Shown piece by piece: positions 56,582-64,000 of a DNA stretch of 64,000 bases (positions within the stretch are counted from its first letter, which is position 1; every line of letters begins with the position of its first letter). Location: contig NC_089493.1 in NCBI RefSeq assembly GCF_036850765.1, forward strand, positions 132,128,239 to 132,192,238, in the 5' to 3' direction. Origin of the DNA: Saccopteryx bilineata. Taxonomy: Eukaryota; Chordata; Mammalia; Chiroptera; Emballonuridae. Both the position numbers and the translations under genes were made by a program. Under the pieces are notes generated by a model, which saw only the letters and a program-made list of their open reading frames with translations, ran no database searches and was not told where the DNA came from.

Positions 56582-59500
56582 ATGTCTGCTTGTAACACCT
56601 TTACTGAACACGTTTGGAAACCTGGTGAATGCAAGAACTGCTTTAAACCTAAAAGCTTACACCAGCTTCCTCCAGGCCCTGAGAAGACACCCGTCACCCA
56701 CAGCAATGTGAAAACTAATGCCAATCACAGCAATAACCACCGTGTCAGGAACACCGGAAACTTCCGGCCTCCTGTGGCTAGAAAACCCACAATAGCTGTG
56801 AAGCCCACTATGATGGTGGCAGATGGGCAGAGTGTTTGTGGTGAGCCCAGCATCCAAGGACACTGTGAGAACAAACCTGTCCTCCTAGGGAAGAACCTAA
56901 TCAGGACCGCCTTCAATCAGAAACCACTCAATAATAATAATGATGAAGTTGATTCTGAAGGAGTTAGCCATGTTTCTAAACCCTGTGGCACCAGTGATAG
57001 TGCAAAGAAGGCATCCAATAATAATAATGGACTGACGGAAGTATTGAAGGAGATAGTGGGCTTGGATACCACCCCTCAGATAAGGGAAAAGGAAGCCAAC
57101 CCCAGAGAACTCTTCTTAGGAAGAATAAACAATTGCTACAAACGGTCACTGGAGAGAAAGCTCCCACCCAGCTGCATGGTGGGTGGGACGAGAGACACTC
57201 AGGGCAAGCACGTAATCCTGAGCGGGAGCACAGAAGTGATCAGTAATGAAGGGGGCCAGTTCTGCTACCCAGAGTTCTCGAGTGGTGAGGAGAGTGAGAA
57301 GGATGCGCTGTTCAGTCACTTGGAAGAGGAGCGGGAGAGCTGGGATGAGAGCGACGAAGAGCTGCTAGCCATGGAAGTCCGCATGCGAGGCCAGCCTCGC
57401 TTCGCCAACTTCAGGGCGAACACCCTGTCCCCTGTGCGCTTCTGCGTGGACAAGAAGTGGAACACTGTCCCTATGCGAAACAAATCCCTGCAGAGGATCT
57501 GTGCTGTGGACTATGATGATAGTTATGACGAGATCCTGAACAGCTATGCAGATAGCTCTGTGGTCTCCTGTGGGCCAAGAAGCATGCAGAGCATGGTGTC
57601 GTTGGACTCCACCTCACCAGACTCTTCTTTAACAGAAGAATCACATTCTGGGACATCCAGCAGTTTATCCCAGAAGGCGTATAATGGAGGCATGTCTCCT
57701 GGTCACCTAGGAGACTCTAAGGACATGAAGGAACACGAGCCCAACTGTGAAAGTCTGTCTGGTAACAGCCAGGAGAAGGATTCCTCACAAGTGCCCCAAA
57801 GCCCGGTGAAAGCACCAGAAACCCACAAGGCGGTCCTTGCTCTCCGGCTGGAGGAGAAGGGCGGCAGGATTGCTGTGCAGACTGAGAAGCAGGAAGGCAC
57901 AGCTTCTTCTGATGTCGCTGGTCAGGCCCTCGTCATCAATCTCATTCCAGTGCCGGAGCAAACAAAGCCCTACCGTGTTGTAAACCTTGAGCAGCCACTA
58001 TGCAAGCCATACACTGTTGTGGACGTTTCGGCAGCCATGGCCAGCGAGCACCTCGAGGGCCCTGTCAGCAGCCCTAAGAAGAAAAGCTCATCTTCTACTC
58101 CAAACTCTCCGGTGACATCACCTGTCCTGGTGTCAGGACAAATCGGTGCCCATTTCCAAAAGTCCAGTGCAATTCGATACCAGGAAGTATGGACTTCTAG
58201 TACCAGTCCACGACAAAAGATACCGAAGGTAGAACTAATTAGATGTGGAACTGGACCAAATGTCCCACCAAGGAAAAACTGTCACAAGTCAGCACCTACT
58301 TCCCCCATCGCTGCCAATGCTTCCTCCAAAACCATCCCTGTTAAGTCACCTAATCTGTCTGAAATAAAATTCAATAGTTATAACAATGCTGGGATGCCCC
58401 CTTTTCCAATTATCATTCATGATGAGCCAACCTATGCTCGGAGTTCCAAAAATGCTATCAAAGTTCCCATTGTCATCAATCCAAATGCATATGACAATCT
58501 TGCCATTTATAAAAGTTTTCTTGGAACAAGTGGAGAGCTATCAGTGAAGGAGAAAACCACCAGCATGATAAGTCATACTTACGAAGAAATAGAAACGGCA
58601 AGCAAAGTGTCTGATGACACCACTGGCAGCCCCACTGACTGTCCCCAAGCTAAAGGGTTTTCAAATAGCACAGGATGTAAAAGCGGCTCCGTGGCTCAGA
58701 AGGTCCAGGAGTTTAATGGCTGCCTTAGCAGGGGTCCATCTTCACCACAGAGGAGCTGCAGTTCCAGCCGCAGCTCCCCCTCAAAGCCCCAGAGAGCCAC
58801 TCGGGAACCTGCTGTCGGCACAGAGGACACTCCAGAGTCCCAGATGGTGAGCAGCAGGGAGAAGGCAAGCGCAGTGCTTTCTCAGATTGTGGCCTCTATC
58901 CAGCCCCCGCAGTCCCCTCCAGAAGTGCCCCAGGCAGGCCCTAGGACGTGCAGTGTGGAAGAGCTGTATGCAGTCCCTCCAGATACTGATGCTGTTAAGA
59001 GTACTCCAGTCCGACCCAAATCTCTCTTCACGTCTCAGCCCAGTGGTGAGCACAACGAACCTCAGACCCCAGAACATCTTACCCCTAAAGCACAGGAAGA
59101 CCCACTGGCCAAGCCAGCTACCCCCTCCACCTCCAAGTCAGTGACTAATCCTCAGAGGGAGCCACCACCACCCTTCCCACCCCCACGCTCTACATCCTCT
59201 CCTTACCATGCAGGCAACCTTTTCCAGAAGCGGTTCACCAACTGGACCAAATCAACCAGTCCTACCAGATCAACAGAAGCAGAATCTGTTCTGCACTCTG
59301 AAGGCAGTAGGCGGGCTGCTGACGCGAAGCCAAAACGCTGGATATCATTTAAAAGCTTCTTCCGCCGTCGGAAAACAGATGAGGAGGATGACAGAGAGAA
59401 AGAGCAGGAGAAGGGGAAGCTGGTGGGCCTAGATGGCACTGTCATCCATGTGCTGCCCCCTCCTCCAGCTCAGCGCCATCACTGGTTCACAGAGGCCAAA

Positions 59501-59709
59501 GGGGAGTCCAGTGAGAAGCCGGCCATCATCTTCATGTACCGGTGTGATCCTGTCGAAGGCCAGCTCAGAGTGGACCAGAGGAAGGCCAGAGCAGAGCAGC
59601 CAGGAGTTGGGGAGAAGGGTGGGGCCCAGAATGGGTCACTACAGGATTCAGAGCCGAGGAAGAAAAGGAGCCATTCTTCTCCATCCCAGATTCCTAAAAA
59701 AATTCTCAG
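56582..59709 (+). CDS. PEAK1: PEAK1, first (large) coding exon, partial gene
   Basis: This encodes about 1042 N-terminal residues of PEAK1, a pseudokinase scaffold that acts with Src, Shc1, Grb2 and Crk at focal adhesions and the actin cytoskeleton (known for the family). The start and end motifs (MSACNTFTEHVWKPGEC and SSPSQIPKKIL) match PEAK1 as I know it; the human protein is about 1746 residues. Visible features are an acidic conserved block around residues 235-265, candidate phosphotyrosines TYAR (Y618), YDNL (Y637), YEEI (Y667) and ELYAVPP (Y796), a proline-rich stretch near 860-870, and a basic SFFRRRK patch near 920. The SHED and pseudokinase domains are encoded downstream, outside the window. 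The chosen ATG has A at -3 and is the first long-frame ATG of the exon. The frame is uninterrupted; reading on past 59709 into the intron gives a stop at 59762-59764, so the true end is the splice donor. Confidence 0.96.
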
Positions 59710-59715
59710 GTATGT
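59707..59715 (+). other. PEAK1: Splice donor of the PEAK1 large exon (phase 2)
   Basis: The sequence CAG|GTATGT is a strong 5' splice site. The exon ends at 59709 after 3128 coding nt, leaving AG as the first two bases of a split codon. In the human protein the residue after KKIL is Ser, which fits AG plus T or C. The frame runs only about 18 codons past this point. Confidence 0.9.
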
Positions 59716-61512
59716 AAACAGACGAGCAGAATGTGGGAATTTTCAACACATTTTCTGGTGCTAAGTTTTTTTGTCTTTAAAATTGCATAAGAGCCATTTC
59801 TGCTGGTAAGTATCACTTAGTGGCCATCTATCTTTATATCTTCATTCCAAGATTAGAATTTTTTTTCAAGATTAGAATTTTATTAAAGTGATCTTATTGT
59901 ACTGAGCTAGGCTTATTTATGGCTCCAGATCTTTAGCTAAAGTAGCTGCATCTGGTGAGTACTGAGGGGCTCTGACCTAGAGAAGCAAACCCTCCATACT
60001 CAGTAGCAATACATAATGGGCTGCTTTGAAATGCAGTAGCATGAGTGAGCAGCAGGGTTAAATGAATGAATGGTGTCCTGTTCTTTCTCTCGCTGTCAGT
60101 GAAGTAAACTCCTCAGGCAATTCTTTTTGGCTTTTTTTTTTTTTTTACCAGGTGTTATCTCTATATGCAGGACTTTAATGGGATATTTGGGTTTTTTTTG
60201 CTGTCTCTTTTTGTCCAAGTGTTGTAGAAGGGAGGGCAGCAAGCAATTCAGTTACTTTACATGCAGGTGAAATAGAAGTCGGTCGTCATACCAAGACCCA
60301 GAGGAGGAATCCTCAGGCCAGCCATGCAGGTGTGTGCCATGTCAAATCTTGAGGTGCTAGTGCTCTTTCTCACTTTAACAACCGTGTAAGCACATCTCAC
60401 ATATTTACCTGGAATTCTTATAACAGCACTACTGATTGGCTCTGCTCTTCAGATGAGGAAACTAAAATCTGAGAATTGGCCAGATTCACACAATCAGTAG
60501 TTGTCAGAATTCAAACCCTGATCTGTCTCCCTCTGAAGTTTGTATTCTTCCTGTAATCTTGCATTGTTAATGAATATATCCACTTGTAATCATTGAAATA
60601 AACATTTATGTTTAGGAAACTTAACATTTTCTTTCTCATTTATATTGTAAACAAAATCACTGAATGACCACTACAAACAAGGAGCTGCTATCATACATTT
60701 GTAGAAAATGGGATGATTTCCTTATGTCTCCCATCCTTTTTATTCTTAGTTGAAAATCTGGCCTGAGTATTCCAGTCATCTGATTCTGAGTCTTCCTCCC
60801 CCTCAACTTGCAGTAACCCTGCTGTACCAGGCTTGGTCTTCTGTCTGGCTAAGAGCAAGTTTGTGGTAGGATAGGTTCTCTCACTAGCTTTCCTTTAGAA
60901 GTAGAAATAAAAATGAAGTGAACAGTTAATACCTTCAGTTTTTCTAGAAAAATGCTAAGAAGTTTTGTATATATTATTTACTAAAATAAGCTTTGTGTAT
61001 CTCAAAATAGCTGTCAAATGCTCACAAAGTCCTGTTTTTTTTTTAGAGCTATGTAATAACAAAGCATGTTAAATAGTGGTTATCAGTGTGTTCCTGGGAA
61101 AGACAGGTCATTGGTAGTTTAAAGTGGGTGATAGAACGTTGTCTTCCAGTAGTAATGAAGTGCACATATCGCAGGTTCATATTTTCCTTAGAGAAGAAGC
61201 AATTTTAATAGCATAGCTTTGGAGTTACCTTTGCAGACACAGCAGTCAGACAGTCCTACAGATTGATAAATGGCTTTGCTGCTCATAAGGTTTATCTGCG
61301 TCCCAGATGGCAGAGCCTGGGAGTGACTCGGCCCTTCTCTGCAGAAAAGAGACTCTAATTTGGCTGTATGCCATTGTCTGTGAGCTTGAGGGGAACCAGG
61401 CTCTCGGCATGGCAGACCCCTTACTATGCAGCTTCTATCTTCACAGATTTAGTTGTAAATGGGCCATGTCTTCTTAAACTTCTCAGTTCTTGATGGGTAA
61501 CATTCATAAATC
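59716..61512 (+). other. PEAK1: PEAK1 intron following the large exon
   Basis: Starts at the donor at 59710. It carries T runs (60130, 61030) but no exon, long ORF or repeat that I recognise. The intron continues past the window end through the SINE and LTR element. Confidence 0.7.
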
Positions 61513-61528
61513 AAAATGATGAAATTGG

Positions 61529-61704
61529 CCTGACCTGTGGTGGCAACAGTGGATGGAGCATCGACCTGGAATGCTGAGGTCACCGGTTCAATACCCTGCA
61601 CTTGCCTGGTCTAAGGCACATATAGGAGTTGAAGCTTCCTTATCCTCCCCCCCCTCTTTCTCTCTCTCTCCTCTTTAAAATGAATAAATAAAAAATTTTT
61701 TAAA
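61529..61704 (+). repeat. tRNA SINE (CCTGACCTGTGGT type)
   Basis: The exact duplication AAAATGATGAAATTGG lies at 61513-61528 and 61705-61720, a few bases before the LTR element. Confidence 0.94.
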
Positions 61705-61730
61705 AAAATGATGAAATTGGTTTTCCCCAT

Positions 61731-62043
61731 TGTTGGGCGGATAAAATGTATTATGCTCACTTTGTTAAAGATGCCGTCGCCCAGATGATATTAATGTGTG
61801 TTGGGGGCAGGCAGGATCATTGTAGCCTGGGGCTTGGTTTTGGGATTAAGCCTCTCCCCTTTGATGTGGGGTGGTACAATCCAATCATGCCTCGGAAAGT
61901 GACTTTGTATTAGAGACTTCCCTATTTTGTATATTGGATTAAGGGTTTGGATTTCTACACTATAAAATGGGGACGGAACGAGAGTTTGCGCTCTTGGTTC
62001 CTGAGATTATCATTAGGCCCTGGCTCTGGCTCCTGGCTTTACA
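61731..62043 (+). repeat. 5' LTR (internally deleted)
   Basis: Aligns with 63118-63395 through the TATA box (TATAAAA at 61961-61967), then jumps to the last bases of the LTR (CTGGCTTTACA). A TGGCATAGTCTGTGGCAGG sequence just after it could be a primer-binding site, but I cannot assign the tRNA. Confidence 0.85.
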
Positions 62044-62132
62044 TTTGGCATAGTCTGTGGCAGGATTCGATACAGATCGGCAAGGAGCCTTTGAGTGGTG
62101 GAATGGAGGACTGACTGGTGTTATGGTTCCCC

Positions 62133-62774
62133 ATGGCTGTCCTTTTGGGGATTGTAGGCTGGCTGACTTTTACAGCCATGCGTGAGGAAACTGAGAGCTC
62201 TGTGGAAGAGGCTGCCTGGGACCTGCAAACCGAGCAGCGGAAAGAGCTAGAGCAAACGCAGGAGAAACCAATGCTGACCCTGGAGCTGGAGGAAGCGCTG
62301 GAGGAGGAGGACGACCAGGTTTGCGAGATTTGCCTGGAAATGGAGGAAATGCTGGAGGAGGATTCAGAGGTTCGTGAGTTGCAGATTGCCCTGGATGTTG
62401 CGGAGAGCCAGCAACGGCAGGAGGCCAGGGCTGAGGCTGAAGCTGAGGCCGGGTCTGGAGCTGCAAGGTCTGTGGAGCAGAAGGCGGCAGCAGCCCAGGG
62501 TTCGAGCCCGGCAGCGGGAGCTGGTGTTTTCAGTTCCTCTTTGAAGGATGAGGAGAATTGGACTGGAGTTGTGATCCGCAGTCTCCAGAAGGTGAGAGCC
62601 CAGAAGCAAGGAGTTCTTACTATGCTCCTGGTGGGTCTGCGATTTTGGGGACATAGGATGAACGTTATCATGCTCTCCAGAGCCAAGATGGAAATGCTGA
62701 CTGCCACTGCCACGTGCTCCTCTTTGGGACAGTGTAAGACCTGCCAGGACGGCAGGGATGAGGGGGGTGGCTGA
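62133..62774 (+). CDS. Unrecognised 213-codon ORF inside the LTR element
   Basis: I chose the ATG at 62133 because of its strong context (CCCCATGG). The protein begins with a hydrophobic stretch (MAVLLGIVGWLTFTA) that could be a signal anchor or signal peptide. It then has a long Glu/Leu-rich region likely to form coiled coil (about residues 20-110), with CEICLEMEE in the middle and an AEAEAEAG tract. The C-terminal part has SLKDEENWTGVVIRSLQKV, and the last 25 residues include CSSLGQCKTCQD. I do not recognise it as gag, env or dUTPase. It has no frameshift or stop. It may be a real non-autonomous-element protein, a captured host fragment, or chance. Antisense frames here are also open, reflecting GC-rich composition, so coding status is uncertain. 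Confidence 0.45.
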   Translation: MAVLLGIVGWLTFTAMREETESSVEEAAWDLQTEQRKELEQTQEKPMLTLELEEALEEEDDQVCEICLEMEEMLEEDSEVRELQIALDVAESQQRQEARAEAEAEAGSGAARSVEQKAAAAQGSSPAAGAGVFSSSLKDEENWTGVVIRSLQKVRAQKQGVLTMLLVGLRFWGHRMNVIMLSRAKMEMLTATATCSSLGQCKTCQDGRDEGGG

Positions 62775-63117
62775 CGCCCCATGTGCGCGGACTGATTTCC
62801 TGGACTACGACCAGAGTGGGCATTGGCTCCTTTGTTGGATGGACTTACAGATTATGGATTTTGGACAATGTGAAATACCCTGATGGGGGTGGGGGGGTGG
62901 CCTTGCTGGAAGCACTCCCCTGCCCTGGGAAGCTTTTCCCATAGGCCGAGGACATTTTGCACTTTGGGCAAAGTGCTCAGAGACTAGTGAAGTGTACCTT
63001 TGTGATTGTTGAAACTGTATGATTTGTGCTGTTGTAATTTGTATAATGTTCTAATTTCCTTACATAGGGATGCCGGTGGTATAGATTGTGGGTAGTAAAG
63101 TGAGCATAGGGGTGGAT

Positions 63118-63799
63118 TGTTGGGCGGATAAAATGTATTATGCTCACTTTGTTAAAGATGCCATCACCCAGGTGATATTAATGTGTGTTGGGGGCAGGCA
63201 GGATCATTGTAGCCTGGGGCTTGGTTTTGGGATTAAGCCTCTCCCACCCGTTTTGATTTGGGGTGGTACAATCCAATCATGCCTCAGAAAGTGACTTTGT
63301 ATTAGAGACTTCCCTATTTTGTATATTGGATTAAGGGTTTGGATTTCTACACTATAAAATGGGGACGGATGAGAGTTTGCCCTCTTGGTTCCTGGGATGA
63401 TTAGAGGAGAGAGCAGAGCAGAGAGCAGAAGGAGGCCACGTGGAGTAGGCCAGGAGAAGCAGCCAAGATGGCAGAGTGTGGAGTGAGATGCCAGTTTGTG
63501 CAGAGTTTGTATCTGGGATAAGGAAGGAGATGGGGAACTGAGGAGAATAAGGCTGGTGAGCTAGAAACCTTTGATTCTAGGAAACTCGGATAAGTCAGTG
63601 GCTTTGTGAGCACTGAATGTGACTGGGTTTTGGAGCCCAGTGTGTGTTTTTTTTTACTTGCCCACCGGGTGCAAGCTAGAATTAAAGACTATGGCCCATC
63701 AGTTTTTGGCTCCGCTGTTTCTTTACCGACTGTCCGAATCCAATGCGAACCTGCAAGGGCCAGACTGCTGTGATAGTGGTCTTGGCCACTGGCTCTACA
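63118..63799 (+). repeat. 3' LTR (full length)
   Basis: 682 bp with TATAAAA at 63353-63359 and an ATTAAA polyadenylation signal near 63681. It is preceded by a modest purine tract (63097-63112). Confidence 0.88.
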
Positions 63800-64000
63800 C
63801 CCATTCTTTCATTTAATCCTGAATCACAGTAACCAGAGAGCTATAAAACATACTGCTGCCTGTGCCCTCACTCTGCCCCCAGAGACTGATTCAGCAGGTC
63901 TGGGATGGGTCCTGGTCATCTGCCTTTCTAGAAGTTCACCTGGTGGTGCTGATGCTGAAGGTCCTAGGGCCATAGTTTCCAGCCACTGATCTCTCCTGAG

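Larger units (their letters stand above)
61731..63799 (+). mobile_element. Short LTR retrotransposon (ERVL/MaLR-like), young
   Basis: It is bounded by an exact 5-bp duplication CCCAT (61726-61730 and 63800-63804). Both LTRs begin TGTTGGGCGG and end TACA. The shared LTR part is about 97% identical by eye, so insertion is fairly recent. The 5' LTR is only 313 bp because about 370 bp are missing compared with the 682-bp 3' LTR. The roughly 1.07-kb interior holds no recognisable gag, pol or env, only an unrecognised ORF. The 5-bp duplication and organisation suggest an ERVL/MaLR-type non-autonomous element; that family call is inference. Confidence 0.88.

Noticed and set aside
62039..62782. 247-codon open frame on the - strand across the LTR element interior
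   Set aside because: Antisense to the + strand ORF; Ser-rich composition mirrors its Glu/Ala codons, so it looks like a shadow. It weakens, but does not remove, the case for the + strand ORF.
1..64000. CRISPR arrays, operons, ribosome binding sites, replication origins
   Set aside because: The sequence is mammalian; no regularly spaced repeats or prokaryotic gene layout are present.

Overview
The window is mammalian nuclear DNA, most likely from a bat. It is AT-rich, intron-like and dense in interspersed repeats, with a single recognisable host gene at its right end. Several abundant tRNA-derived SINE types resemble bat SINEs, and the commonest looks like the Rhin-type of horseshoe and leaf-nosed bats. 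That species-level call rests on memory of repeat consensus sequences and is tentative.

Host gene. The large open frame at 56582-59709 is the first, very long coding exon of PEAK1 (pseudopodium-enriched atypical kinase 1, SGK269), on the + strand. A splice acceptor ends at 56466, the 5' UTR part is 115 nt with three short upstream ORFs, and a phase-2 splice donor begins at 59710. The exon encodes about 1042 residues of the tyrosine- and proline-rich scaffold. The SHED and pseudokinase exons lie beyond the window. Positions 1-56466 are therefore most simply the 5' intron(s) of PEAK1, although upstream non-coding exons cannot be recognised here.

Repeat layout. 0.4-8 kb: SINEs and old L1 pieces. 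8.2-17.7 kb: a gamma-like (class I) endogenous retrovirus on the - strand with two LTRs and decayed gag, pol and env. It sits in the tail of an older SINE and itself carries two younger SINEs. 18.2-20.4 kb: a candidate DNA transposon of no superfamily I can name, with a broken protein-coding region. 20.6-26.6 kb: a full-length L1 on the - strand with a 17-bp target duplication, intact ORF1 and broken ORF2, inside a Tigger-like element. 28-29.5 kb: a mariner/IS630-like element inside an old L1, overlapped by a ~265-bp inverted repeat. 29.7-30.6 kb: two SINEs inserted one after the other at the same target. 30.6-42.5 kb: mostly unique intron with LTR-like pieces, an L1 with an internal inversion and a perfect 23-bp palindrome. 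42.6-45.0 kb: a Tigger transposon with a long but catalytically damaged transposase. 45.4-45.8 kb: a hAT MITE. 46.8-56 kb: SINE, L1 and hAT fragments. 59.7-64 kb: the next PEAK1 intron, with a short young ERVL/MaLR-like LTR element that carries an unrecognised 213-codon ORF.

Most notable observations: (1) an exact 78-bp copy of PEAK1 coding sequence in the intron just upstream of that exon's acceptor; (2) the unclassified transposon at 18.2-20.4 kb; (3) the unrecognised ORF in the young LTR element; (4) the inverted duplication at 28 kb. No tRNA, rRNA, CRISPR or prokaryotic features are present.
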